Of a stretch of DNA of 64,000 nt, positions 32,937 to 46,384 are shown piece by piece. Origin of the DNA: Spinellus fusiger (taxonomy: Eukaryota; Mucoromycota; Mucoromycetes; Mucorales; Phycomycetaceae); assembly GCA_025094145.1 (NCBI GenBank), contig JALLLS010000039.1, positions 248,001 to 312,000 of the forward strand, in the 5' to 3' direction. A model generated the notes under the pieces. That model was not told the origin of the DNA and did not search any database. It was given only the letters and a program-made list of their open reading frames with translations. The position numbers and the translations under genes were made by a program. The stretch's first letter is position 1. Each line of letters starts with the position of its first letter.

Positions 32937-34294
32937 CAGTGGCTCCTAACAAAACAATGGTATTTTCAAATTCAGACCATAATTTTACCCTTGAATTTTT
33001 ATTATTATTAAACATTCTTCATTTATTGCTTTTCCACTCTAATGTCTACCTCATCTAACACCACTGAACAACCCATGAGACCTCTTGGGAACAGAAAGAA
33101 GAATATCGATGACTTCACCCGATGTCTCATTGCTCACGAGGCCACCGTAAATGGGACCAGCCAGGCTGCCATTTCTGCTAGGTTTGGAGTTAGTCAACAG
33201 TCTGTTTCCCTCATCGTAAAGAGATATAAGGAAACTGGCTGTTTCAAGGCCAAGAAGAGCATGGGTGCAAGCCCATTCTGAAGGAGAGGGACGAGAGAGA
33301 GGTCAGTCGCGAAGTGGCAAGAGATTCATTTCAGACAATGAATCAGCTTCACAAGCAGATGACCACCAAAGTGTCCAGGAGCACCTTCTCAAAAATGATG
33401 AAGAAGCTTGGCCTGTTTTCTTGCAGGGGGTCAAGAAACCTTCTCTCAGCATCAAGCACAAGAAGTTGAGGCTTGCTTGGGCTAAGGCCCATCTCCACTG
33501 GACTGAAAATGACTGGAAGACAGTCATCTGGTCTGATGAGTCCAGATACCAGTTGGTCACCACCAACAACCGTACCAGGGTGGTGCAAAAAGTTAATGAG
33601 GGACTGCTCCCAAAGAACGTCAAGCCCACCATAAAGTTTGGAGGTGGCAGCGTGATGGTGTGGGGATCTTTCTCTGGTGAAGGTGTGGGAGATTGGCGCC
33701 TGTGAAGGGCAGTATAGACAGTGGAAGATACATTGAGATCTTAAAGGAGAACTACTGCCCTGAGCTGGCCCGACTCAAGGCACTGAATCCAGAGGTGGAT
33801 TACGTTCTTCAGGAGACAATGCTAGCTGCCACAAGAGTATAGGGTCCAGGTTGTGGAAGGCACAAGAGAACGTTGCCACTATAGAGGGGTGGCCCTCACA
33901 AAGCCCTGACCTGAACCCAATAGAACATCTTTGGGAGGTGCTTGACAGGGCCATTAGGAAGAGGATGACTCCAGCAAGCTCCCTTCAGGATTTGGAGGTG
34001 CTTCTGTTGGAAGAATGGGAAAAAATTCCCAAGGACACCACAGACACCCTCATTGCCAGCATGCATCGGAGATGTAGGGCTGTCATTGAGGCCAAGGGTG
34101 GAAGCACCAAATATTAAGGGTTTCCACCCAATAAATTTGTATTTATTATTCTGTTGATCTTCTTTATACTTCATCCAATTTACAATTCTCTACTGTGTGT
34201 TTAATGTATGTTTTTATGATAAAGAATAAGTATTTCCTATTGCAGAATTATACCGGGGTATGAAAAAATACCATTGTTTTGTTAGGAGCCACTG
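32937..34294 (+). mobile_element. Tc1-type DD34E transposon with intact inverted repeats, inserted at TA
   Basis: 1,358 bp. The ends are inverted repeats of about 30 bp beginning CAGTGGCTCCTAACAAAACA, with TA on both sides (32935-32936, 34295-34296). The transposase is broken into frames 33042-33281 (HTH: TSQAAISARFGVSQQSVSLIV), 33265-33705 (VIWSDESRY, first Asp; GGGSVMVWGSF) and 33851-34117 (SPDLNPIEHLWEVLD with the final Glu; CRAVIEAKGGSTKY). The second catalytic region is hit by a frameshift in YVLQE-DNA at about 33815. It has different termini and only distant sequence similarity to the A1/A2 family. Inactive as read, but with mobilisable ends. Confidence 0.93.
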
Positions 34295-34308
34295 TACACT
34301 TGAATAAA

Positions 34309-35371
34309 TGTACTCTGGCAAAATGCTCAAAGAATAGGACGGGCTCACAACCCTCCTAAATATCCATTAAAAGTAGCTTATCTTGAACGTCTTCAAAGTG
34401 AAATTACTAGTCTAGTACGTGGCAAGAATCCGCTGGTGACGGTAGCCCGTGGACTATGTAGACCTGTTTGGGATCCAATCCTTCTACTACCGTGCACGCG
34501 CAAAGAAAGACATCGTCTACTAAAATGGAGGATTGCTTGGTTACCACCAACACCTTCAGTTCCTTGCCAATGTGGCCACCCATCTGCCAATCGGGACCAC
34601 TTTCTCACTTGCACATTTGTTGACCATGAACGCTCCACGTTCTTGTTCTTCTTAGTTCCTGCACCACCACAAGACGTTCATCCAATTGACTATTGTCTAA
34701 ATCTTCTGCCGCGCACGGTTAAGTCTTTTGTTAAATGGCGAGACCTTTGGCCCAGTTTGTTAATACTGCTGCAAGCCATTGATCGAGCCACGTCCACTCG
34801 AGACTTTAAGGTAGAGCCATCAGCTGGTAGCCTGCTCATTGAGGCTGCTGATGGGTGTGTTGAGCGGGAACGCCAACGCCGCCATAGAGTGCAAAGACTC
34901 CTGCAGCAACAGACGCTGTATCCTCACTTCTCCTCCGATCTCTCCTCTACCACCCATTCTTAACCCGTTTAGCAAAGCCAGAAGCTGCTAGTGTAGTTGC
35001 TGTATTTGTGTCCTCAGGATTGTCCGAGTTGCTCTAAGTATCCCTCGTTGGATTTCGAATCGCCACAGGATGACGGTTATCTTTTTGGTGTCCTGGTTTC
35101 CTTGCTGACTCTATGGCCTTTTGGATGTCTATTCATAATTCTCATTTTACCATCATTTCCACTCATTTTCATTATTTTCCCCTCATTTCGAGGTTTTATA
35201 CTCTCTTTTCTTTCTGTTTCCCATTCATTTGCATTATTTTTTTCACTTTTGTATTTGAAGTGTTTATATGTTTATTCTTATTTTTTCCAAAAGTTCTCAT
35301 AGGGTGGCTGACATGCCCAATGCGCGAATAGCAAACCACACCCAAAAAATAAAAAAATACTTTGAACTGTA
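34309..35371 (+). mobile_element. 5'-truncated LINE copy
   Basis: Starts within ORF2 (tgtactctggcaaaatgctc) and runs to the LINE 3' end tactttgaactgta. The frame 34436-34963 encodes the final 175 residues of ORF2 without interruption. The corresponding antisense frames in the long copy and here are also identical, showing near-identity and recent insertion. It is opposite in orientation to the long LINE, forming an inverted pair. Confidence 0.92.
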
Positions 35372-35382
35372 TAATAAAATCA

Positions 35383-36046
35383 TCTTCTGCCGCGCACGGT
35401 TAAGTCTTTTGTTAAATGGCGAGATCTTTGGCCCAGTTTGTTAATACTGCTGCAAGCCATTGATCGAGCCACGTCTACTCGAGACTTTAAGGTAGAGCCA
35501 TCAGCTGGTAGCCTGCTCATTGAGGCTGCTGATGGGTGTGTTGAGCGGGAACGCCAACGCCGCCATAGATTGCAAAGACTCCTGCAGCAACAGACGCTGT
35601 ATCCTCACTTCTCCGGTCTCTCCTCTACCACCCATTCTTAACCCGTTTAGCAAAGCCAGAAGCTGCTAGTGTAGTTGCTGTATTTGTGTCCTCAGGATTG
35701 TCCGAGTTGCTCTAAGTATCCCTCGTTGGATTTCGAATCGCCACAGGATGACGGTTATCTTTTTGGTGTCCTGGTTTCCTTGCTGACTTTATGGCCTTTT
35801 GGATGTCTATTCATAATTCTCATTTTACCATCATTTCCACTCATTTTTATCATTTTTCCCTCATTGAGGTTTTATATTCTCTTTTCTTTCCGTCTCTTCT
35901 CTCTTTGCATTATTTTTTTCACTTTTGTATTTGAAGTGTTTATATGTTTATTCTTATTTTTCCAAAAGTTCTCATAGGGTGGCTGACATGCCCAATGCGC
36001 GAATAGCAAACCACACCCAAAAAAATAAAAAATACTTTGAACTGTA
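35383..36046 (+). mobile_element. Second 5'-truncated LINE copy, directly adjacent
   Basis: Starts at tcttctgccgcgcacggtt within ORF2 and ends at tactttgaactgta. The sequence taataaaatca lies both between this copy and the previous one (35372-35382) and after it (36047-36057), an apparent target-site duplication. The ORF2 fragment (35438-35641) encodes the last 67 residues. Confidence 0.9.
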
Positions 36047-36057
36047 TAATAAAATCA

Positions 36058-39000
36058 ATTTTTTGGGGTGGACAAGATTTTAAATTCTTGTTTTTTAGAC
36101 AAAAAAGCTATAATTGAAATAATCCCATCAGTGTCTTTGAGAATTAACATTAAGCATACTTGCATAGAAAACATATCAATATATCAATTATATCTGATAC
36201 ATTGTTTTGGAGATGAGAAAGAATAATAATAATCTTACTAATCATTTATACTGAACCAAAACACTATTTCAAAATACATTTCAAAATCCTCAATTCTTAT
36301 TAGTAATTACTATATCAATTAATTTAATGAACTTTCATGATGTATCTTAATTTATTGGTGATATGTTTTGGGGAAATAGTTTACCACTCTCCAAACTGTC
36401 ACTCATACTATTATTAGTCAGATAAATGTGTTTAAATATAGAGATACTTCTTCCACACTTTGAAGCCATAGAAGAAGGATAGTCTTTATCTATTCACTAA
36501 ATCGAATGTTTGATAATGTTTTAGTAATTTTATTTCTTCCAAGATTGAAGTACAAATGTTGTATTGAATTGTTTATTTTACTTCTTAATTTACACTAGTA
36601 GAGCATAAATGATTTGCATATCTAAATGCTTTATATCTTTTAATGAATAAATATGTATAGACTCAGACATACAAACTAAAAATAGCTTTACGATAAACTA
36701 TGTATATTGATACGAACTACTCTTTTATTTGTATATTTAAAGGAAGAGGTCTATCTATATAATCAACAAGACTATAGACATGTCACGCCATTGTATAGTA
36801 TTAAACATGATTTCTTGAAATTTGAATGTATACATTACATATGCTCTCCCAGTATACACTCCTATTATACAGGATAGTGATATAATATATTGCCATCAAC
36901 AGAATTATGTCTATGTTACTCACAAACCTTGATCAATATAACTATATAAAAAATAGACAGGCAATAGTAATAACTAGAAATAGAATACATAATTGACGGA
37001 TCACTTCAATAGAATATCTTTTTACTTCTGATATAAAAGGCCCATTTATAATTTACTCCGGTTATTCGGACGTATAATTTCTGAAAATTATTTCCATTGA
37101 TCCAATCTAAAGCACTCTTTTTTCTAATATCACATTAGGCAAGATCATCACTAAAAAATGTGAGCAATTAAACGATAATATATAGGATTTTTATTTTTGA
37201 GCTAGATTTATTTCAAAAAATGCACAAATACTTTCTGAAAACACTGTAGATAAACAACACTAAAAAACATGTCGAAAAAACTAAATATGAAGTGGGGGTC
37301 TGTGTGACTGAAGGACGTGGAAACAGCAGTTCTATATTTAAATAAGTTTGTGTGACTAAAAGGTTTAAGTGGTAGTATTAATATCCAAAAAAAAAACGCA
37401 TTAGATTGAATTAAAATATTAGTTTCTCTATGATAGATTTGTAAACAAAATCAATGTAAACTAATTTATTTATTTACTCCATTTGAATAAGCAAAGCCAC
37501 GGAAGTATACTTTTAGGTGAAAAAGGGGCATAAATACAATTAAATAGAGTATGTTTAATTTAACTTAAGCTACTGGAGAGAGCTTTCTGGATTTGAAGCC
37601 TATGATTTATTGCCAAGCTGTATGACAGCAAATTTGTTGAAATAAAGTCTCTGGGCTATTAAGATAGGATCAAAATCAAATATGCTTATTCTCAGATACA
37701 AAGAAATATTGTTTGTTACAGTGATAAAATGATGGATAATAATCAACGGAAATTCTGAAACATAGGCTCGTTTTTTTTTTTTTACTTTCATACTTTTTTT
37801 TTTATATTATTATAACTTAATGAAATTCAAAGCTATAAACATAAGAATTTCAATAGAAAGAGAAAATACTATCTTGTATCAAAATGAGGTTTAAACTTTA
37901 AAAATTAACATATTTTTTTACTGTCAGACTATTATGTTTCTTTCGATTATTTGAGTAAAAATATCAGAAATCTGTTGTTGCTGATGTAATTTTTTGACTT
38001 TTAATTCTTAGACCCGTTCAGTGGCGTTCAGATTTACAAATACGACCTAATGTACTTAGTCTCTGTGCTATGTTTGAGCTCCTTTGAGGTATATATTCTT
38101 TTGGATTTGTCTGTCATCGAAGGGTTTACATCTATGGTTGGACAAATCTAAAAGAGGTAAATTTGTCTTGGCTATAACAAGTTCAAAAATGGCTTTGATG
38201 ATGTTGTGATCGTCTGAAAACCTTTTTGTTTTACCATAGACTTGGAACTAATCCCTGTCTTTTCTAAACCCCGAGTTTACTTGTAGGTTCTCAAAGTTTG
38301 TACATTTCTCAGCTTTCTATACTCTTTTGATGGTAACATTTGTTTGTATTCTTAAGACTTATTTCTTATGTTTTTTTAATGCAGATGAGTGTTGAGGTAG
38401 AATACAAAGTTACTGGCTAAACTTATAATATAAAGTATGAGGACAAAATAAGGAAGCTATATTTCAAAAGAAAACGGCGGTTACTTTTTTTTTCTCATCA
38501 ATTTACATTATTGTGTATGAACGCTTTACAAAAAAAAATTGTGTATGAATACAATTTTCCTTATTATATTTTAGACTCTAAACTTTTTAATTTGAATTAG
38601 TACTTTATATTTGCCAAAAAAATACCTTGATCTTTAAAGTAAAATTTAGGTATTATCTTGTAGTATGGTTGATAAAGAGATTGCTAAATATCTTATACGT
38701 TTCTGAATTTTCAAAATTATTTCAAACATTGTTAATAAATCTATATTTGATCTAGATAAAACAAAAGATAATATAAATTATATTTATTGTAGATCAGACA
38801 TTTATAGAAACTTTATAATAGTTTACTATAAAAAAATCTATTAAAAGAGCCTCGGCTATACTCTTAGGGATATTATTTGCCGTATTTTTTTTCCACTGCC
38901 ATTTAATCAAATCTTAGAAAATGATTGATCACTTTAGACTCAGTTTGGTACCTTTTGAACCTAATTTGGTCAAATGACAGTGAAAAGCCTGATAAAACTC

Positions 39001-42000
39001 AGTATTTTTTCGTTTGCGGGTGTTTAATAATAATAATAATATTATTATTATCATCATCATTACTATCACTATTATTATTACTATTACTATTACTATTCTT
39101 GAAATAGGCCCTATACTATTCATAAGATCTTAGTAAACCAAATGATATTAAATAAGAAATACTGTCAATATGTGTGAATATAAATTAGTGTAAAGAAAAA
39201 GGAGCATAGAAGAAAAAACAAAACACAAGTCTGCAGCAGTAGATGACTCGTTAAGATGTCTTGAATATTTCAGATTCCGGGTAGCCTTTTTTTTTTTAGC
39301 TAAGAGAGATGTATGAAATGTTTATATACAAAGTACTAAGACTTCAATAAAAGTCTTCATTTTGCTTGGGAAACTTTTCTTCTCTATTTCCTGGCAGTTT
39401 GAGGTTTATATCTTAGGAAGTCCTGAAACTATAGTCATAGTGAGCTGTAATAGGCAAATAGGAAAGCTAGAGGATCTTTAATAATAGCATTACTTTTAAC
39501 AGGCTACTTTATTTTTTCATTAATATAGACTATCCAAGTTTCTATATGAATGGTAAAAGAGTCGTAACTAAAATGGTTGTCTTTATGATTGGCAGATTCT
39601 GTTTGGAACAGATTTTTCTTTCTTTGGGTGAGTTAACTTATTAAGCAATAGTTTGTTCTCAACACAACCGTTATTTATTCCGCCTGAGATTCCGAGGTGG
39701 TATGCTCTCTGAGTCGCTTTATTTTCAGATAAACTGTTTCTTTATTCTGCCTAATCTCTATATCTTTCTAATTCTCATATTTTGAAAAAAATTATGATAA
39801 AAATACTATATATGATATTGGATAAGTTAAAACTATCAACAAGCTCTTCATACAAGTGCAAGCCAATGCATTTGTAGAGGTCACGAGGAGAGTCAGAGAA
39901 ACTCAAATCTAGGAGCACGAACTAAGAGTACAAAGATCAGAATTACTAGAAGAGATCTACGGCAAGCTAGATCTTCTATCTCGTGCGACTTACAATGTAT
40001 TTTCCAGAAGTACAAAAAATAATACACAAGTACAACAATGAAGAATGGATCACACCAGAATCCACAAATTCTAACTTTGTCAACCACACTCAGCAGTAGA
40101 AAGAGGATACTTCATAGATCGTTAATATTACCCATACAATCACTGAGAACTCAAGACTTAAAACAAGAACAGTAGCATAGTTATGTGAATAGATAGTTTA
40201 TCTGTGATAAAATAAATCCTGGGAGGACAAATACTTATTGTGACAATCCATGGAAAAATTAAAATGCTTCATAGTCTTTGAATTTATATTTATAAAGCAG
40301 TAAAACAAGTCAAAGAGGTCACTACAAAGATTCTCAAGCCTCATACTAGTCCCAAAAACATGGAGACTCTAGCAAGTTGTGAGAAGAAAATTGTTTTTAG
40401 CCTAGACTTTGTGAAACTTTTTTGCGATGATAAGTTTAGACAGTGTATTACAAACAACACTAATAGCCTCAACTCAGAAAAATCATGTTTTCAACCAATA
40501 GAGATAGATACTGCGGAGTTCAGCTCCTAAACAAATAGGCATTTCTATCCCCGTAGAGGGGACCGCGGCAACTTTCACTAACGTAGTGGTCAATCGTACA
40601 CCCAGACAAACTTTACATAGTCAGCCAACAACGAGTCCAACAGCTAGGGACAGAGCTTGAGACAGAACCAATGACAGAGTGCTAAGAGTAATCTTCTCAA
40701 ATATAGAGATTAATATATCTTGATAGATAGTATGTTATCAAGAAGACAATTGAGGCGCTTCAAAGTCAGATGGAAGGGTATGAGAAATATGCTTGATCAT
40801 TGGCAATGATCAGAGAAGGCTACAGATTACAGTTTCAAAGGTTCTCTAATCCTAGAGAACAAGACAAACTATCAAAGATACCTGTAGAAGAATCTGCTAT
40901 AGATATGGTATAAGAATTCTTCACAGCGATTGTTATACAGAAATCGATCACTTATGACAGAAGTCGCCTAATCTTTCCACAATTCAAGAACTAAGGACGT
41001 AGAGAACTTTCTTAGACTGTACACAATTAGACCAATATTTTTTTGTAAGTACAGTATTTCAAAACGGGGATGTTCCAGCTTTTAAAACAAATAACATAGA
41101 ACAACATTACACATATAATATAGACATCAAGGACTCATATAGTATTGCCGATACGAAGATTCATAAATATCCCTAATGTTCGAGAACAGAGGCGTAGTGT
41201 TCAGTTACACATCTAGCTTTCGGACTAAGTGTTTCACCCCGGATTTTTCCTAAATTAATACTGCAGACAATATAACTTTTGAGAATGAAAAGAACTCGCC
41301 TAATGTATTACTTTGACAGTATCTTTTCTAGAAAAATTAAAAGACAAAATAATGTCAGCGATTGCTGAGGTAGCATCACACGCAAAACAATCCGAGTTTA
41401 ATGATTCTAAACAAATGTCAACGATATCTGAATTTTTCATTATACAAAGCAAATGAAAATATTGCTTCCTTGAAAAAAAATAGACAGGCCATTGCCAAAA
41501 TTTTAGTAAGATCATCATGTTGATAAATGACAAACCTAATGGAGAAAATGATTCTGATAATATTATTAAGAGACTCTATACCATATATGGGGCATCTATC
41601 GACATATAGTCTTTCCACTCTTAACTGGTCAAAAGTCTGGGAGAGATTTACACTTGTATTTGATCAACATGGCAAAGTACTAAAGCAAGAGAGCATTGCC
41701 ATCACTAATATAGGATCTAACAGTCAAGACACAAGGCCTGTGTAACATGACATTTAACCATACAACACCAGCATGTGTCAGGATACAAAACATCAATGTA
41801 GACGCATTGGGCAAATCAAAGAGACTAATACATAAAATTATAACACATTAACTTTCTTTAAAATCAAATAAACAATTCAAAAGTAACACTCTGACAAAAT
41901 CATAATTAGAAACATTGAATATATATATATAAAAATGTGTAAGTAGAAAAGATATATGAGTTAGGAAAATTCATCAAAGTAAATTAGTATCATTAACTCA

Positions 42001-44374
42001 TCAATCGTTGTATATTGAGTATGGTTGCATGATGAAAGCAGAAATTTTGTGAGAATAAAAATCCGACTATACATTTGGCTTCAGATGTCAAGGTAGGAAT
42101 ATGTAAAAATATTCTCATAAACTCTGCTAATTAAAACCTAAACTCAAATATATTTGAATGGTAGTAACTATAAGCTAACCATGATACATTAAATTAGTAC
42201 TAGATTTTTTATTTTATTTTTGAGATATGGGAAACAATATCATTTCGAAATCTGAGGCGGAGGCAACATCGATCGTATTAATTGCAACACATAATCATGA
42301 AGTTATCACAGCAAATAAGGAAGTGTTATATACCCATCCCTGGTATTTAAAATCTTTTGACAAAAGAAGCATTTTTCAATCCAAGATATATATATAAAAT
42401 AAAGGTAATTAGTAGATTAACTTAAAAGATTTAGAGAGAAAGAGAGAGAAAATAAATTATATATCTGAAAATAAAGCATGGCTCAGAGCATGTACTATCT
42501 CTTCATCCTTTGCCAAAGGCCTTTTATCCAGTCGGAAATTTAATTTAATTGATTTTTTTTTTTTGGAATGTCACCTTTAGCATGTGTACTATTATGAAGA
42601 TTGCTTATCATCTTTTCTTCCGAATAATACATCTATCATGAGTAAAATGACAAATACTGACGAAGAGTCGTACACGTTTTCACATCGAGGGCAATCAAAA
42701 TACTTTACCTAAAAAAAACCTTTTTACAGCCACAGATCTGTGTATTACTATTGACCTTTGTTGAAATAGGTAATTGAGGCAATATAAGGGTATTTCCTGA
42801 ATTCACGGATAGAGTCGGATTATGTGTATCAAACCTAAATCAAACTGTGTATGAGATTAAGCAATAAAACAAATTCACAAAGCTTCCTATTCAAAACTAG
42901 CATTTGCATAATGTGAAGGAATCTATCAATTTTAATAGCTGATTATGGCTAGAATTTATATGAAAAGACCAATCATCTTGATAGTCATTATTTCCGAAAC
43001 CTTATAACATAAGTAAGATTTATTTGCTACCGCGGGGATTTTTTATCCATAGAGAGTATTGAAGGTCTACGGATTTGCAACTTTGAAAGAATATTTATAA
43101 GTTCTAGCCATAATCAGCTATTAAATTTGACAGAATCATGAATCATCAGCAAATATTTGTAGTCATTTCCCCAAATAAATATACATGAACTTATATCAAA
43201 GTAAATGTATAGGATAATAAGAAACTGAACCTGATATCATACTTTGTATCTGACATTTATTCTGAAACAGTGCTGTATGTTTAGGAGTTTGTTTTTATGC
43301 GGTGGTACACGAATCTTTAAAATGCGAGCTTATGTTGGCCATCAGTAGCTACTTTGACAAGTGTATTCTATATCACAATGATAAGTCGGATATATTTTTT
43401 TGTTTTGTTTTTTAATACAAGAATATACGTACTTTATGGTCCCTGAATAATATTTTGTTGAATGTTTTATATTATCATTATCATTAAAAATATGACACTT
43501 TAAATATAATCAAATGATAAAGTTGATTGTTTCAAACAAGAAATATACAAATATGAATATTTAAATTTAAATTTAAATCTATATCAAGATATTTAAATGT
43601 CTAAATATGTGGCTAAGATCTATATCTCTATCTGATTAAGCACATGGTTTCTTTATTCACATTAACTTAATTCATTTTCGAGATTAAATCAAATAAAAGT
43701 GATAAACAATATACTGGATTGGATAATAGAGATTGAGGGGCGATATCCCATCATTTTTACTCTAGAAGTTATGAGAATAGGCAATCATATCTCCAAGGAA
43801 AGAATATCCAAAAAACCTGAACCAAGTGATGTACTTCATTAATGAATAGCATGCATTGACTTATGCATACGTTGACTTATGCATACATATAATAATATTC
43901 ATAATGTTTGGTATGTATTAAAGTAAAACTATTTAATAGCCATGTCTGGAGCCTAAGATGATAATGATAATTGATAATTGATAATGTCAATTTAATAATC
44001 AATGTTTCACTGCAAAGTAAATAAGCAGCTGATATATTCACAGTATCACATAAGTTTATTCTATCCAAAGAAAAAAATGAGTTTTTGTTTTGTTTAAAGT
44101 TGAAGAAAGATAAAGAAAACTTATGGTCTTATACTGTTTTTTCTTAGCAGATTTGACATAAAATTGTTTGATAATTTTTATGCTAAAGAAAAGTAGTGAC
44201 CAAAAAAATGTAATTGATGGTTTTAAATTCAGATTTCCTTTTTAGATCCATAGTTTTCTTAATAGTGTTATAACTTCATGAATTCATTAATTAAAGACGT
44301 AAGAATTTTAATGGATAAATAAAAGAATGTTCATAATACATAAAAGTAGTCTTATTGTGAGGTTTTTTTTAGTA
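36058..44374. other. Long AT-rich, gene-poor tract
   Basis: Over 8 kb with no supportable gene; reading frames are short and their composition simply follows the AT bias. Simple repeats: ATT/TCA tract at about 39025-39095; (TA)n at about 41920-41935 and 42391-42398; GA-rich stretch near 42430-42450; AATTTAAATTTAAAT at about 43558-43580. Around 39850-41750 the base composition is more mixed and short frames recur (e.g. 41527-41745), possibly an old decayed coding element, but I could not identify it. Confidence 0.6.
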
Positions 44375-44936
44375 ACTACTACCAGTCTTTGGCATCTATC
44401 ACTGCCTGGTATCTCCGCCCTATACTGGCAATGAGGGTGTCTATTGCCTATGATAATTTACCCCATTCCAGCATCAGGGCAGCCTCCAAATTTTGTTTGG
44501 AAAAATATACCCTTCTATCCTTTCTGATAATCTTCTTCAGACAGGCCTACTGGAGTCTTACCTCCATATTTTTCTTGGTGAAGAGAGGCTTGACTACCGG
44601 ACTGAATGAATGAAAGTCCATATCATCGAGGTACTTCAAAGTCTTTTTTGAGACCTTGATGGTCATGTCTGCCATGATGGCTTCCTCAGTCTGTTGGGGA
44701 TTACCCACAACAGTTACCTTCAACTATTCGAGGGCCGTGTAGTCCAACATTCTCTTGTTATAACTCTTGGGATAATTTACCACCAAACCCATCTCCTTAA
44801 AGTGCTTTACAATATCTCCTAAAATAGAAGCAGGGACGTTGAACATTTGAGATGTCTCGGCCAGGGTGTTGTTGTTGTTCAGCACCTCATGGAAAATAAA
44901 TAAACGAGTCTCGAGGCTGGTATATTTCCCATACAT
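44375..44936 (-). mobile_element. Decayed Tc1-type transposon remnant
   Basis: Minus strand. The frame 44936-44724 has an HTH-like N-terminus (TLAETSQMFNVPASILGDIV) similar in plan to the Tc1 at 33 kb. About 100 bp later the sequence encodes a broken transposase C-terminus: KKIIRKDRRVYFSKQNLEAA and IDTLIASIGRRYQAVIDAK, close to TLIASMHRRCRAVIEAKGG of that element. The catalytic core is deleted. Confidence 0.7.
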
Positions 44937-46084
44937 ATCTGGATTCTTAGAAAAATGTTTACCGTGTTAGATGATTGAGACGTTATATAAAAAAAAAGTA
45001 GTTTTATGAAAAGAGAAAATAATAGTGTATGTTATTTTTGGTATAAAAATATATTGGAATTTTAAAGTATCGAATACATTTTCCTGATCACTTTAGCTTA
45101 CAGAAAGTAATGTGGCTATTCAATCACAGAATTATTCTTTTAGTTAATAATTATGAATATATAACTGAAATTACTTCTCATTAAAGCCTTTATTCCTTGA
45201 TGTCTAATGTATCTTATCTATTAAGAACATATTCGCCAAGCCTATTTATATAAATAAATAAAATGAAATCATCGTGACTTTACTATTCATTGTTAATGGG
45301 TCCATTGAAAACACAGGGTCTTAGATTAGCATTTGTTGAAGACTAAACATGACAGGCTTCAGCGTGGGCTAAAAAATTGAAGCATTATTATAATATTGGC
45401 TTATTTGAAATCAGAAAAAAGATGAGTCTTGATAAGAAAGATATTAAAGCAATTGTAAGAGAGAAAGGGTATAATATCTATTGTACCCAGACAAGACTTG
45501 TCAGAATCATAGTAGAGTATGTCTCTATAACTATACTGAACTGTTGTATTTTAGAAAGAACTTCTAATCATCCAATTACATTAGCAAATATTCTTTAAAA
45601 GAGATAAATAAAAGTACGACTTTACTGGGTTTATGAGTACTTTCATTGGACTGTTTGGCAGTGATATTCTATTGTCTCGTCGAATGACTTGTTATGAGAC
45701 TATGAGAGGCGGTAGCAGTAAAGTAAAGTAAATAAAATTAAATATGTCCTTTAAAAAAGTAACTAAGCCTCACCAAGAAGCTGAATGGGGTTGATAACAT
45801 GTTATAGGGCAGCTTTGGTAGTATGAATATTAAGTGTATGTGCATAAACAAGATAGTATACAGACTCCGATTAGCACACGGACGTCTTAAAGAATATATA
45901 TTACTTTAATTATTGCTTTCACTCGTCTAAACCATTAAGTCAAATGCCGTCAAGTTAATTAGTCTAACATATATATATAAATGATGAAAGAGTGATGAAA
46001 ATAACAACATAGTATAGAAGTTCTATTCAGCTGACCAGCTCAAATCCCAAATTTATATCTAATTTAGCAAGTTGAGCTTGTTTG
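44937..46084. other. AT-rich intergenic, no gene recognised
   Basis: A short frame of 73 codons (45377-45598) has no recognisable features. Otherwise only short AT-biased frames. Confidence 0.5.
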
Positions 46085-46256
46085 AGCAGGCCCATATACA
46101 ATAACTGAGAGATTTATATTAGCAAACAGCGGCTGAAGGCCGACCTGATACTGGAATAAAGAATACTATTCAAAGACATCAGCAGTACCTTCATTGTCAG
46201 CATAAAATAAAGTACCAATCTATGATAAAGACCAAGGGTGGCCAAACCAACTGCTA
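46085..46256 (+). mobile_element. Short Tc1-type 3' relic
   Basis: With a small frameshift the sequence encodes STFIVSIK followed by KYQSMIKTKGGQTN, matching the transposase C-terminus (LIASMHRRCRAVIEAKGGSTK). It is on the opposite strand to the neighbouring mariner copy. Confidence 0.55.
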
Positions 46257-46384
46257 AAAGAATCCTTTTGTTTGATCTATGAAATGTTTGTAATAATATC
46301 TAAGGAACTCATAAACTCATAGATATAATAAAGTATTATATGCAAAAGAAAGAATGTCGGAGTATGAAAATATCATTTATTTTA

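Noticed and set aside
38925..39123. Frames over the ATT/TCA tract, both strands
   Set aside because: Low-complexity Ile/Leu/Ser runs from a simple repeat.
39850..41750. Possible decayed LTR-retrotransposon gag
   Set aside because: Some short frames look coding-like, but no protease, RT, integrase or LTR pair could be recognised.
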